DNA of 64,000 nucleotides from Verrucomicrobiota bacterium (GCA_025457615.1 JALOTZ010000001.1:1-64000); one strand, 5' to 3'; numbered from the stretch's first letter, positions 16,440-25,030 are shown. The notes: generated by a model not told the origin, from the letters alone. Numbers and translations: made by a program.

Positions 16440-17692
16440 CGATGTGCCATCAGGCCTGCTTCGTTCGGCCTCAGTCCGTGGGTCAATGGCGTTGCCGCCG
16501 CCTCGGGTTGGGACGCGGCGACCTGGCGCAAGCGGGCGGAAATTGCACAGAGCAGTCCGCCCGTCACCAAAGAAAGCGCGCCGCACACCACGTGCAACGA
16601 GGCGATATCGGCCGCCTTGTTGGACCAGATCGTCCAGGCGCCCAACCCGAACTGCACGGCGATCAAACCCACCCACAGCCCGGCCAGCCGCCGCAATGCG
16701 TGTCCTTGAGGCAAGGCGGCCCGCACCCGCACCCCACACCAAACCACAGACCCGACGATGGCGACCGCCAGGATCCGATGCGCCATCTGCAAGGCCACCT
16801 GGACCCCAGTGATGGGGTTGGCGGCCAGGGTCTCGATGCGCTGCTGATTGTAGCGCGCCACCGCCTCCGCACTCAGGTCCGGCCAGACCCGTCCGTAAGC
16901 CAGGGGGAAATCCGGGATCGCCAGGCCGGCGTGCTGATGCCGCATGGTCGCCCCCAAAACCAACTGGAGCCCGATCAGGCCGGTGGTGAGGATCAGGCCG
17001 TTGAACAAACGCCCGCCGACCGGCTTGAGGCAGGCAGCCCAGTCACCACTTGTCCAGCCACGGCTGGTCAACAGCGCGATCAACGCCGTCAAGACGAGGA
17101 ACGCCTGGGCGAGGCAGCCGTGCAACACGCCCAACCACACCCCCAACCGCGTGCCCGCAAACACCTGGGCATCGAGCACCACGCGCAATCCGCCCAGCAA
17201 CCCCTGAACCTGCACCAGCCAGAACGCCGTCCAAGCCAGCTTGGGCAGCGGGGCCTGCGAGGGCGCGTTGCGCACCCACACCACCGCCGCCAGCAACACC
17301 ACGCCGCCAATACCGGACAGGAAATGACCCGCGCCCTTCCAGTCCGGTCCCAGAAGCAGCAGCAGTTGTCCGCCGGCCAGCTCCCCCACCCCGATGATCG
17401 CCAGCGACCGCCGCGCCGGGCGTCCGCCCACCCACCGCGTCAGCGCCACCACCAACACCCCGACCAGCGTGGCCCAGAGCCGGTGGGTGTGTTCGTGAAA
17501 AACCCCGCCGGTCAGCCACATCGAAACCGGCAGGGCAAACATGTTGTAACCGTAACTCGTGGGCCAATCCGGCACCGACATCCCCACCCCGTGACTGGTC
17601 ACCAGCCCCCCGACGGCAATGAGGCCCAGGGTGCATAAGGCCGTGGCCACGGCAAATGCGTGGAGGGCTCGTCTGGAAGGCGTCAGGGTCAA
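16436..17692 (-). CDS. ctaA: Haem A synthase (COX15/CtaA family)
   Basis: About 418 aa from a TTG at 17692, chosen because no ATG occurs near the family N-terminus. It is polytopic. CtaA signatures: GGLVTSHGVGMSVPDWPTSYG near the start, EHTHRLWATLVG, the second-half counterpart GATMRHQHAGLAIPDFPLAYG, MAHRILAVAIV and ASLHVVCGALSL. The conserved His residues are haem ligands. It oxidises the haem O methyl group to haem A. It overlaps ctaB and forms the upstream end of the haem A/oxidase operon, although the cupredoxin-like gene just upstream may be co-transcribed. Confidence 0.93.
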   Translation of the reverse strand: MTLTPSRRALHAFAVATALCTLGLIAVGGLVTSHGVGMSVPDWPTSYGYNMFALPVSMWLTGGVFHEHTHRLWATLVGVLVVALTRWVGGRPARRSLAIIGVGELAGGQLLLLLGPDWKGAGHFLSGIGGVVLLAAVVWVRNAPSQAPLPKLAWTAFWLVQVQGLLGGLRVVLDAQVFAGTRLGVWLGVLHGCLAQAFLVLTALIALLTSRGWTSGDWAACLKPVGGRLFNGLILTTGLIGLQLVLGATMRHQHAGLAIPDFPLAYGRVWPDLSAEAVARYNQQRIETLAANPITGVQVALQMAHRILAVAIVGSVVWCGVRVRAALPQGHALRRLAGLWVGLIAVQFGLGAWTIWSNKAADIASLHVVCGALSLVTGGLLCAISARLRQVAASQPEAAATPLTHGLRPNEAGLMAHR

Positions 17693-17774
17693 GCAACGGT
17701 CCGGGGAGCAAAGTCAGCAGCCGAAAACCGGCACGCAGGCATCGTTCGCTGCGTCGCCGGTTCCCACGCCCGGA

Positions 17775-18476
17775 CTATTTCAGTTCGAGGGTGAGGTTCG
17801 CGGTGGCGCCGGCATCCGTGACTTCGATCTCCTGGCTGGCTTCACCAGCCTTCCGATGTTTGGCCACGAGGGTGTACTTGCCGGGGGGCACGTTGGCGAT
17901 CTTGAAGGTGCCATCCTTGCCGGACAGCGCGAAGTAGGGATGATCCACCACCGTGACCCAGCTGAACATCCAGGGATGCACGTCGCACTTGAACCGCAGG
18001 AAATCCTCCGGCTTGGCAAAACTCAACTCGAGGTCCGCCCCGCCCGGCATCTGCGCCAGGTTCTTCTCCTCGTTGCCGGCCACCGTGGGCGTGGCATGCA
18101 CATTGTGCAACACCGGATCCGAGTTCTTCACGATGATCTTCTGGCCAGTCTGCACCGCGACAATGTTGGGAACATAAAGGCACCCTTTCTGGTCGATCAC
18201 CTGCGCGGGGGCGGAGGCGCCGGTGGACTTGCCCTCGACCCCCTTCAGCAGGACCACCGTGTCCGCCAGCCCGCCGCTGGCGTCCACCACATAGAACGTG
18301 GTCATCGGCGCCTCGGCCACCAGCTTCCCGCAGTTCGGATCACCCTTGAGCGGCGCGATGGGCTTCTCGGGCGGCGGCGTGCCCTTGAGCGTGATTTTCC
18401 CGGTGATGTCGCCGGCCACAGCCCCGAAGGCCAGCAGACTGACAGCGGCAACGACAACGATGGTTTTGGTGGTCAT
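17775..18476 (-). CDS. Secreted cupredoxin-like protein with carboxypeptidase-regulatory-like domain
   Basis: 233 aa. A Sec signal peptide is visible (MTTKTIVVVAAVSLLAFGAVAG). The middle contains a candidate type-1 copper site: His in NSDPVLHNVHATP, then FKCDVHPWM, giving the plastocyanin-like C-x2-H-x2-M spacing. The C-terminus (about 175-233) reads as a carboxypeptidase-regulatory/peptidase-associated beta domain (GKDGTFKIANVPPGKYTLVA). It lies 82 bp upstream of ctaA on the same strand, suggesting a periplasmic electron carrier or copper donor to the oxidase. A poor -10-like AT-rich patch lies at about 18553-18570. Electron transfer is inference. Confidence 0.8.
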   Translation of the reverse strand: MTTKTIVVVAAVSLLAFGAVAGDITGKITLKGTPPPEKPIAPLKGDPNCGKLVAEAPMTTFYVVDASGGLADTVVLLKGVEGKSTGASAPAQVIDQKGCLYVPNIVAVQTGQKIIVKNSDPVLHNVHATPTVAGNEEKNLAQMPGGADLELSFAKPEDFLRFKCDVHPWMFSWVTVVDHPYFALSGKDGTFKIANVPPGKYTLVAKHRKAGEASQEIEVTDAGATANLTLELK

Positions 18477-18739
18477 GATCTTTGCAAATTTGGTTGTTAA
18501 GAAACGCAACGAATTTACACAGCCCCCGCCCAAGGGCAAGAGCCCCGGGGTAACTGTTTGATATTCTAATGAAGAAAGTTAGGACAACCCCTCTCTGGCG
18601 GGAGCCCGCCCTTTCGTGCCGGCGGATTCCGTGTTCCGTAGGGAACAAGAATACCCCAGGCTGCAAACCTCCATCGGAGCAAGCGCTTCTCAAGCTGGAA
18701 CCAGGGCGCGGACCCGGCGTCCAGAGCGCGAAGTTGGGT

Positions 18740-19201
18740 CTAGATCTCGCGCATCACCGCCGCCATCGCCAAGGCGGTCTGCGCCGCCTCCCGCCCCCGA
18801 TTGTGCGCGCGTCCCAGGCACCGCACCCGGGCCTGGCCCTCATTGCCAAACAGTTGCACACAGTGGATGACCGGGATCTCCCGCTCGACCTGCAATCGCA
18901 TCAGGGCGTGGTTCACCGCGTCCCCGATGTGCTGGGCGTGGGCGGTCTCCCCCTGGAAAATCACGCCCAGACACACGATGGCGTCGAAGGCGGGGATCTG
19001 CCGCGCCAACCGGGCTGCCACCACCGGGATCTCGTAGGCACCCGGCACCCGCACCACCCGGACCGACGCCCCCGCCCGACGCAACTCCGCAAGTGCTACC
19101 CGCACCATGGCGTCCACGTACCGCGCATTATACCGCGACGCCACCACGGCAATCCGCCCGCCCCTTGATCCCCTGCCCCGCGCTTTGACTTTTTTCAGCA
19201 T
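18740..19201 (-). CDS. ribH: 6,7-dimethyl-8-ribityllumazine synthase
   Basis: 153 aa. Lumazine synthase signatures: VVASRYNARYVDAMV, VRVPGAYEIPVVA, the active-site stretch FDAIVCLGVIFQGETAHA with His following, and the C-terminal GREAAQTALAMA. It catalyses the penultimate step of riboflavin synthesis, from the DHBP made by ribBA and ribityl-aminouracil. It begins at ATG 19201, 44 nt after ribBA on the same strand, so the two are probably co-transcribed. The gap between them carries a CTCTGCCTTCTGC microsatellite. Confidence 0.95.
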   Translation of the reverse strand: MLKKVKARGRGSRGGRIAVVASRYNARYVDAMVRVALAELRRAGASVRVVRVPGAYEIPVVAARLARQIPAFDAIVCLGVIFQGETAHAQHIGDAVNHALMRLQVEREIPVIHCVQLFGNEGQARVRCLGRAHNRGREAAQTALAMAAVMREI

Positions 19202-19245
19202 GTTCGTTCGTTCGGATCCAACAATCTGCCCTCTGCCTTCTGCAA

Positions 19246-20445
19246 TCAAATGAGGTGTCCCATCTTCCGGCGCTTCGTCTCGAGGTAGCGTTGGTTGTGC
19301 GGATTTGGGCTCACCTTGATCGGCACCTGCTCGACGACCTTTAGCCCGTACCCGCTCAGGCCCACGATTTTGCGGGGGTTGTTGGTGAGGAGCCGGATGG
19401 TTTTCAGGCCGAGATCGGCGAGCATCTGGGCTCCCAGCCCGTATTCGCGCAGATCCATCTTGAAGCCGAGCCGTTGATTGGCCTCGACGGTGTCCAGACC
19501 CTCTTCCTGGAGTTTGTAAGCCTGGATCTTGGCCGGCAGACCGATGCCCCGGCCCTCCTGCCGCATATAAAGCACCACGCCACAGCCCGCCTGCACCACC
19601 TGCCGCATCGCCTGATGCAACTGCGGGCCGCAATCGCAACGCTGCGACCCGAACACATCCCCGGTCAAACACTCGCTGTGCACCCGCACCAGCACGTTCT
19701 TCTTGCCGGCAATGTCGCCATGCACCAGCGCCAGGTGATGTTGTCCGTCGAGCGTCGAACGGTAGAGGACCAGGTCGAACAGGCCATGCTCGGTGGGCAG
19801 TTTGACGGTTTCCACACGCTCGACCAACCGCTCACGCTGGCGGCGGTAAAGAATAATCTCGGCAATCGTGCACATCTTGAGCCGATGCCGCCTGGCGAAG
19901 CGCTGAAGCTGGGGCAGCCGGGCCATGGTCCCGTCATCGTTCATGATCTCGCAGATCACGGCCACCGGACGGCAGCCCGCCTGGGTGACCAGGTCCACCG
20001 CCGCTTCGGTGTGCCCGGCCCGCTGCAACACCCCCCCCACCTTGGCTCGCAACGGGAAAATATGCCCCGGCTGGACCAGGTCGTCCGGAAGCGCGGTCGG
20101 CGAAGCCATCACCTGGATCGTGCTCGCGCGGTCGGCGGCGCTGATGCCGGTGGTGATTCCCTTGGCCGCATCCACCGTCACCTGGAAATCCGTCCGGAAC
20201 GCGTCCCGGTTCTGCCGCACCATCTGTTCGATGCCCAACTGCTGGAGCCGCTCGCCGGTCGTCGGCACACAGATCAGGCCGCGACCGTGTTTGGCCATGA
20301 AATTGACCGCCCGGGGCGTGGCGTATTGCGCGGCCATGATCAGATCCCCCTCGTTCTCCCGATCCGCGTCATCCACCACGATCACCATCCGCCCCCGGCG
20401 CAAGTCCTTCAGAACCGCTTCCACCGAATCAAACGCTCGTTGCAT
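19246..20445 (-). CDS. ribBA: Bifunctional DHBP synthase / GTP cyclohydrolase II
   Basis: 399 aa. The N-terminal RibB domain (about 1-200) shows VDDADRENEGDLI, HGRGLICVP, GISAADRA and HTEAAVDL. The C-terminal RibA domain (about 205-399) shows VHSECLTGDVFGSQRCDCG, which holds the three zinc-binding cysteines, MRQEGRGIGL and LLTNNPRKIVGL. The enzyme makes both riboflavin precursors, from ribulose 5-phosphate and GTP. ribH follows. No FMN riboswitch is recognisable in the 300 bp upstream. Confidence 0.96.
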   Translation of the reverse strand: MQRAFDSVEAVLKDLRRGRMVIVVDDADRENEGDLIMAAQYATPRAVNFMAKHGRGLICVPTTGERLQQLGIEQMVRQNRDAFRTDFQVTVDAAKGITTGISAADRASTIQVMASPTALPDDLVQPGHIFPLRAKVGGVLQRAGHTEAAVDLVTQAGCRPVAVICEIMNDDGTMARLPQLQRFARRHRLKMCTIAEIILYRRQRERLVERVETVKLPTEHGLFDLVLYRSTLDGQHHLALVHGDIAGKKNVLVRVHSECLTGDVFGSQRCDCGPQLHQAMRQVVQAGCGVVLYMRQEGRGIGLPAKIQAYKLQEEGLDTVEANQRLGFKMDLREYGLGAQMLADLGLKTIRLLTNNPRKIVGLSGYGLKVVEQVPIKVSPNPHNQRYLETKRRKMGHLI

Positions 20446-20746
20446 TGTGCGGGCAGGAATTTACCGAACGTCAGCCCGGAACCAAACTCAAATCCAGCCC
20501 CTTGATCGCCCACCACCACCAACGGCAAGCTCCTGGCCGCGCCGAAGGTCGAGAAGCCCGCGGCGGACGCCGAGACCAGCGGCCGGCTCCCGTCCAGCCT
20601 CAAGGAACTCAAGGCCCCTCGGGCGACCGGGGGGCCGTTTTCTTGGGCGCCAATTATGAAAAAGCGACTAACTTCGGCTTGGCTTTCAGGCCATTTCTGA
20701 TAAGCATCCCCGAGCAGTAAACCAAACAAAAAAAGGGGAATCGGTT
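20446..20746. other. Intergenic region upstream of ribBA and the SUMF1 gene
   Basis: This is a 301-bp divergent gap. One + strand frame from about 20504 to 20640 reads like the end of a protein (TTTNGKLLAAPKVEKPAAD...LPSSLKELKAP), but it has no start and no recognisable family. It runs into a strong + strand terminator at 20613-20642. The rest holds the SD of the downstream SUMF1 gene (AAAGGGGAATC before ATG 20747). It may carry a relic gene end; I see no FMN riboswitch. Confidence 0.4.
20613..20642 (+). terminator. Rho-independent terminator, + strand, orphan
   Basis: GGCCCCTCGG (20613-20622), loop GCGA (a GNRA tetraloop), then CCGGGGGGCC (20627-20636) gives a 10-bp stem with one G-T wobble. 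It is followed by GTTTTCTT. The T-run is only on the + strand, yet no + strand gene precedes it, because ribBA to the left is on the minus strand. It may end a relic gene or an antisense or small RNA. Confidence 0.7.
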
Positions 20747-22291
20747 ATGAGGAGTTACTCAGTTGGATTGTCCCTCGGCCTCATCAGCGGTCTTCTTGCA
20801 CTTCCACTCCACGCCGACACGTTCGGTAGCGGCCCCCACCAGTTCGTCATTGATTTCGTCAACGTGGGCAACGCGGGCAACGGAAATGATCTGGGGGCGG
20901 GCGGCGGCATCTACAGTTCACCCTACGGCGGGGTGGCTTACAATTACCGGATGGCTACCTACGAAATCAGCCAGATCATGATCACCAAGGCGGCCAACCT
21001 TGGCATGGTTAACGTCGTGGCGGGCGCGTGGTCGGGCAACCAGCCGGCAGCCAGCATGAGCTGGTATGAGGCGGCGGCGTTTGTGAACTGGCTGAACACC
21101 AGCCAGGGGTATAGCGCGGCCTACAACATAGCCTACAGCGGCGGGTGGAGCATGAACCTCTGGGGCCCTTCAGAGCAGGCGAGTACCGGGGTTCGCAGCG
21201 GGACCAACCCGTACCGGCACAAGGACGCATACTATTTCCTGCCCAGCGAGGACGAATGGTACAAGGCGGCGTATCACCAGAATGACGGGGTGACGGCCAA
21301 TTACTGGGATTATCCGACCGGCGGCAATGCGGTTCCCGACGGAATCAACTTTCGTGGGGACCCAAACTACCAGGCGGTGTTTTGGGATGGCTACAAACAA
21401 CGCCAGCCCAACGCAATTGCCAATGCCGGGAGCAGTGGCAGCGCGTATGGGACCTATGGGCAGGGCGGCAACGTTTGGGAATGGAACGAAAGCGCTTGGG
21501 ATGGAGCTAACGATAACGCTTCCGAGGATCGCGGGTTCCGCGGTGGGTCTTGGTATTTGTCCAAGAACCACCTGGCCTGTGCGGACCGGTCCTCCCTCGG
21601 CCCGGCGAACGAGGGCAGCACTGTCGGGTTTCGTGTCGCCAGTGTTATTCCCGAACCCACAAATGCGTTACCCGTCTTGGTGTGTCTGCAAGACAACTTT
21701 GGCGAGTGCGGAGAGCCAGCTTCGGTAGCCATAGAGGTATCCGATCCGGACGGCGATGCGCTGGTAGCGGTGTGGGCGGTCAACGGAATGCTGATTCAGA
21801 CCAATGCTGTGACTCCAGGGCCAAGCGGACCCGAGACCCTGACCCTGACAATTGAAGATCTGTCACTCGGGACCAACACTGTGGGTGTTGCGGTCTCGGA
21901 TGGTGTCAACCCTGCCGTGGAGTGCGAGAGCCTCGTCATTGTGCTGGACACACAACCACCGACAATCTCCGCCCTAGGCGCCACGCCGAATATTCTCTGG
22001 CCTCCCAACAACAAGTTGGTCGAGGTTCATGTCAGTGCCATTGTTGCTGATGGCTGCGGGCAAGCGACCTGGGAGGTTTTCAAGGTCGAGGCCGACGAAC
22101 CGCTCTGCGCAGACGACTTCGAATTTGCGGAAAACGATCAAACCGTAAGGCTTCGGGCCGCACGGCTGGGAGACGCCGACAGTCGCACTTACACTCTGTG
22201 GCTCCGCGCCACGGACGAGTCTGGAAACGAATCAGAACCGGCGTCGGTCACCGTAACCGTACCGCATGATCAGCGGAACAAGGCTCGGTAG
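20747..22291 (+). CDS. Secreted SUMF1/FGE-sulfatase-domain protein with C-terminal Ig-like region
   Basis: 514 aa. The signal peptide runs to about LPLHADT. Residues ~25-300 are a SUMF1/formylglycine-generating-enzyme-like domain: MATYEISQIMITK, MSWYEAAAFVNWLN, YFLPSEDEWYKAAYH, GQGGNVWEWNES, RGFRGGSWYLS and VGFRVASV. At ~302 it reads VASVIPEPTNALPVL, the place where relatives usually end in a PEP-CTERM sorting tail. Here ~205 more residues follow, with PKD/HYR-like features (VAIEVSDPDGDALVAVW, LWLRATDESGNESEP). A good SD precedes the ATG. Catalytic FGE activity is not implied; many such secreted copies have unknown function. Confidence 0.85.
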   Translation: MRSYSVGLSLGLISGLLALPLHADTFGSGPHQFVIDFVNVGNAGNGNDLGAGGGIYSSPYGGVAYNYRMATYEISQIMITKAANLGMVNVVAGAWSGNQPAASMSWYEAAAFVNWLNTSQGYSAAYNIAYSGGWSMNLWGPSEQASTGVRSGTNPYRHKDAYYFLPSEDEWYKAAYHQNDGVTANYWDYPTGGNAVPDGINFRGDPNYQAVFWDGYKQRQPNAIANAGSSGSAYGTYGQGGNVWEWNESAWDGANDNASEDRGFRGGSWYLSKNHLACADRSSLGPANEGSTVGFRVASVIPEPTNALPVLVCLQDNFGECGEPASVAIEVSDPDGDALVAVWAVNGMLIQTNAVTPGPSGPETLTLTIEDLSLGTNTVGVAVSDGVNPAVECESLVIVLDTQPPTISALGATPNILWPPNNKLVEVHVSAIVADGCGQATWEVFKVEADEPLCADDFEFAENDQTVRLRAARLGDADSRTYTLWLRATDESGNESEPASVTVTVPHDQRNKAR

Positions 22292-22854
22292 CCGATCTTC
22301 GAGCGTCCAAAGGATCTCGGCTCGCTGGCGCTGGTGATGGCCAGAAGGCGAAGGTAATCGCCGCCCCGTTTCCCAGCCCCAAGCCCGTCAGCCCACGCGG
22401 TTGGCGAGCTTTGTCATTTTCCGTGAAAGGATTTCGCCAAAGGGTCCCGGGCAACACTGAAGCGATACGCGACCTGATTTCGGGCTGTCGCGAGGTCGAG
22501 ACGCTGCTCAACCGCCCCGGGACCGCCTGAGAACCGGGTCGAGGCGGTTTGGGACCACCTGTCAGGCTGAAGCCAAGGCTCGCTTCCAGCGACCGCGCTT
22601 ATCCTGCCGCGAACCGATCGCAAAGAAGTCAACACGGCGTTGAGACTGGCGAGGCTGGGATGTTCACATGTTACATTGGCATCCTTTTCCAGGCCGGCCT
22701 CGGAAGGTTCGCCCCGCGCCGTAACCTCACAATTGGAAAATGTGAAGACGCGACCCCAGTTCACGCTGCGGGCGGGGCGTTTGTCAGTTGGAACCGCCTG
22801 ATGGGGCGAACCTGGCCGGGAACGTGTGGTGGAGTTCCGCCCGGGTGGCACCGA
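22292..22854. other. 563-bp stretch without a supported gene
   Basis: There is no convincing gene in this stretch between the SUMF1 gene and mnmE. Several short open frames exist on both strands (for example a minus-strand frame at 22414-22851), but none has a recognisable domain, SD or signal. A weak inverted repeat (AGCCGA...TCGGCT) lies just after the SUMF1 stop without a T-run. The sequence composition is coding-like in GC, so a decayed gene is possible. Confidence 0.5.
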
Positions 22855-24222
22855 TCACTTGCCAATACAGAACTGGCTGAAGATCGAATCCAACAGATCT
22901 TCGGTGGTGGTCTTGCCGACCACCTCCCCCACCGCGTTCACCGCCGCATGCAGATCCACAGCCACCAGGTCCAGGGGCTCATCCGCCCGCAACGCTGCAA
23001 TGGTCTGCACCGCCGCCGCCCGGGCCCGATTAAGCGCGTCCTGGTGCCGCGCATTGATCATCACCTCGATCATCTCGGCCTTGACCTGGCCGGCCCAGAC
23101 CAGATCCCGGACCTGGTCCTTGAGGGCCTCGATCCCCTCCCCGCTCAGGCAGGAAACACGGACCGACCGGGCCTGACGCTCGGGCGGCAGTCTCAGTTGA
23201 ACGGTCAGGTCGGCCTTGTTGATCACCAGCACGTGCGGTTTGGCGGCAAACTCGGACAGGAAACTCTCGTCCACCGCCGTGAGCGGCTCGGAACCATCGA
23301 GCACATGCAGCAGGATTTCGGCGCGATCCAAGGCTTCGCGGCTGCGACGCACCCCCTCCTGCTCGATGTCGTCCCGCGCCTCCCGCAGCCCGGCGGTGTC
23401 GATGAACACGACCGGCACGCCCCGGATGTTGGCCGTCTCCTCGATCGTATCCCGCGTGGTTCCGGGCGTCTGCGACACAATGGCGCGATCGTGGCCCAGA
23501 AGCTGGTTGAGCAGGCTCGACTTGCCGGCGTTGGGACGCCCAACAATTGCCGCCCGCACCCCCCGCCTCAAGATGCGGCCTTCGGTCGCGGTGCGGAGTA
23601 GTTCGTCCATGAAATCCAGACCCCGGCTCAGACGTTCCAGCAACTGCCCGCGCGTGTCAGGAGCGATGTCTTCGTCGGGAAAATCAATGTGCGCCTCCAC
23701 ATGCGCCAGGATGCCCAGGAGATCGTCCCGCAACGCATGAATGCGCCGCGAAAGTTTCCCGGCCAACTGCTCCTGCGCGGCACGCATGGCCAGGTCGGTG
23801 CGGGAATGGATGAGATCTGCGACCGCCTCGGCCTGCGCCAGATCGAGCCGGCCGTTCAGAAACGCCCGCTGGGTGAATTCGCCGGGCAACGCCATCCGCG
23901 CCCCACACGCCAGCACAGCCTCGATCACCGCGCGCGCCGGCAACAGCCCGCCATGACAGGAGATCTCGACCACGTCCTCCCGCGTGTACGTGCGCGGCGC
24001 CCGCATCACCGCCACCAGCACCTCGTCCACGTCCCGCCCCTCGCGGGTGATGTGCCCGTAAAGAATCGTGTGGGAATCCGCCCGGGACGGCATCACGCCT
24101 CGCCGGGCGGGACGAAAGCATCCATCTGCCACCGCCAGCGCCTGCTTCCCGGAAACCCGCACCACGGCCAGCCCCCCCTCTCCCAGCGGTGTCGCAATGG
24201 CAGCTATCGTGTCGTCGAACAT
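22855..24222 (-). CDS. mnmE: tRNA uridine-5-carboxymethylaminomethyl modification GTPase
   Basis: 455 aa from ATG 24222 (MFDDTIAAIATPLGEGGLAV). The N-terminal TrmE domain has the formyl-folate-binding region. The GTPase domain has Walker A GRPNAGKSSLLN, then TPGTTRDTIEE, DTAGLREARDDIE and the NKAD motif (VINKADL). The C-terminus ends ...DSIFSQFCIGK, matching the diagnostic C(I/L)GK with its catalytic Cys. With MnmG it makes the xm5U34 modification in tRNA. It is downstream of two small genes on the same strand. Confidence 0.96.
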   Translation of the reverse strand: MFDDTIAAIATPLGEGGLAVVRVSGKQALAVADGCFRPARRGVMPSRADSHTILYGHITREGRDVDEVLVAVMRAPRTYTREDVVEISCHGGLLPARAVIEAVLACGARMALPGEFTQRAFLNGRLDLAQAEAVADLIHSRTDLAMRAAQEQLAGKLSRRIHALRDDLLGILAHVEAHIDFPDEDIAPDTRGQLLERLSRGLDFMDELLRTATEGRILRRGVRAAIVGRPNAGKSSLLNQLLGHDRAIVSQTPGTTRDTIEETANIRGVPVVFIDTAGLREARDDIEQEGVRRSREALDRAEILLHVLDGSEPLTAVDESFLSEFAAKPHVLVINKADLTVQLRLPPERQARSVRVSCLSGEGIEALKDQVRDLVWAGQVKAEMIEVMINARHQDALNRARAAAVQTIAALRADEPLDLVAVDLHAAVNAVGEVVGKTTTEDLLDSIFSQFCIGK

Positions 24223-24248
24223 AGCAGGCTGAATCGGGTGCCGCAGAA

Positions 24249-24527
24249 TCAGCGACCACAAAGACCGCGTCGGTTCTCAGGCTCGCGCCCGAGCAACCAG
24301 AGTCGCGCCTTCTCATAGCTGCCGTTGGCCAGGTAATGGATGAGCCGGCCATGCGTCTCGGAGGGCAACTGGCTGGCGAAAGCCTGGAGCCGCTGAAACA
24401 GCGGAACCAGGTCGGGCTTGGGCACGGCGGTCTTCATCGCCGCCACGCCACGGTCCAGCTCGGTCAAGGCGTCCAGAATGTCCTGCTCGATGTCCGTCAT
24501 GTAAGGAGAAAGATCGGGAGCCCTCAC
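24249..24527 (-). CDS. Hypothetical small protein (92 aa) upstream of mnmE
   Basis: 92 aa from a GTG at 24527 that overlaps the upstream RF-1-like gene stop (GTGA); an alternative ATG at 24500 gives 83 aa. It is predicted helical, with a conserved-looking core MTDIEQDILDALTELD, then FQRLQAFASQLP and RLIHYLANGSYEKARLWL. No family is recognised. It sits between a release-factor-like gene and mnmE with overlap and a 26-nt gap, so it is probably co-expressed with translation-related genes. Confidence 0.65.
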   Translation of the reverse strand: MRAPDLSPYMTDIEQDILDALTELDRGVAAMKTAVPKPDLVPLFQRLQAFASQLPSETHGRLIHYLANGSYEKARLWLLGREPENRRGLCGR

Positions 24528-24937
24528 TCCATCCCAGGCCGGCGTCGATAGGACTTTTTCGCGGATCGATGGGCCTTGTTCGCGAGCATTCGTTGTTTAG
24601 CCGCGCGACTGGGCTTGCGTTTCTGACGACGCACCTTCTCGCGAGCGGCCCGGGCGGCGTCGGCGCGCGCTTGGCGGGCCGCCTTGATCTTGTCCAGGAG
24701 CAGGGTGCGGGCGAGGAACCGGTTCATGCCCTGCTGCCGGGTGTCCTGGCACTTGACCTGGATTCCGGTGGGCCGATGCACCAGCAGGACGCAGGTGGAC
24801 ACCTTGTTCACGTTCTGTCCCCCATGCCCGCCGGACCGCACAAACGACTCGTCCAAGTCCTCCTCACGCACCCCCAGGGCCGCCATGCGGTTCGCAAGCT
24901 CGCTGGCCCGATCCGGACTGATGGAGAATGTGGACAT
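24524..24937 (-). CDS. RF-1-domain peptide chain release factor-like protein
   Basis: 137 aa from ATG 24937. It contains the class-I release-factor domain 3 with the catalytic tripeptide in VRSGGHGGQNVNKVS, then VLLVHRPTGIQVKCQDTRQQ and MNRFLARTLL. It lacks the codon-recognition domains of RF1/RF2. The C-terminus (about 85-137) is very basic (KVRRQKRKPSRAAKQ), as in ArfB/ICT1- or PrfH-like rescue hydrolases that bind ribosomes through a basic tail. Its likely role is hydrolysing peptidyl-tRNA on stalled ribosomes; the exact subfamily is uncertain. The tRNA-Pro gene lies 15 bp upstream. Confidence 0.85.
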   Translation of the reverse strand: MSTFSISPDRASELANRMAALGVREEDLDESFVRSGGHGGQNVNKVSTCVLLVHRPTGIQVKCQDTRQQGMNRFLARTLLLDKIKAARQARADAARAAREKVRRQKRKPSRAAKQRMLANKAHRSAKKSYRRRPGME

Positions 24938-24952
24938 GGACAAGGTGGCAAA

Positions 24953-25030
24953 TGGTCGGGGCGGCGAGATTCGAACTCGCGACCTCTTGCACCCCAAGCA
25001 AGCGCGCTAGCCAGGCTACGCTACGCCCCG
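24953..25030 (-). tRNA. tRNA-Pro (anticodon GGG)
   Basis: Read on the minus strand, acceptor CGGGGCG (25030-25024) pairs with CGCCCCG followed by encoded ACCA. The D arm contains AGCCTGGCTAGC. The anticodon stem CTTGC/GCAAG encloses the 7-nt loop TTGGGGT with anticodon GGG. The T arm is GCGAGTTCGAATCTCGC. The 78-nt gene includes CCA. It decodes CCC and CCU proline codons. It is the only tRNA gene I can find in the window. Confidence 0.95.

Noticed and set aside
20446-20746. FMN riboswitch upstream of ribBA
   Set aside because: I looked for the conserved FMN aptamer elements upstream of the riboflavin genes and could not find them.
22414-22851. Minus-strand frame in the gap before mnmE
   Set aside because: No start with SD, no domain and no operon link. 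It could be a relic, but there is not enough evidence to list it as a gene.
24953-25030. Reading the tRNA as tRNA-Arg or another species
   Set aside because: The 7-nt loop TTGGGGT places GGG at 34-36, which fits tRNA-Pro, as do the CGGGG acceptor and encoded ACCA.
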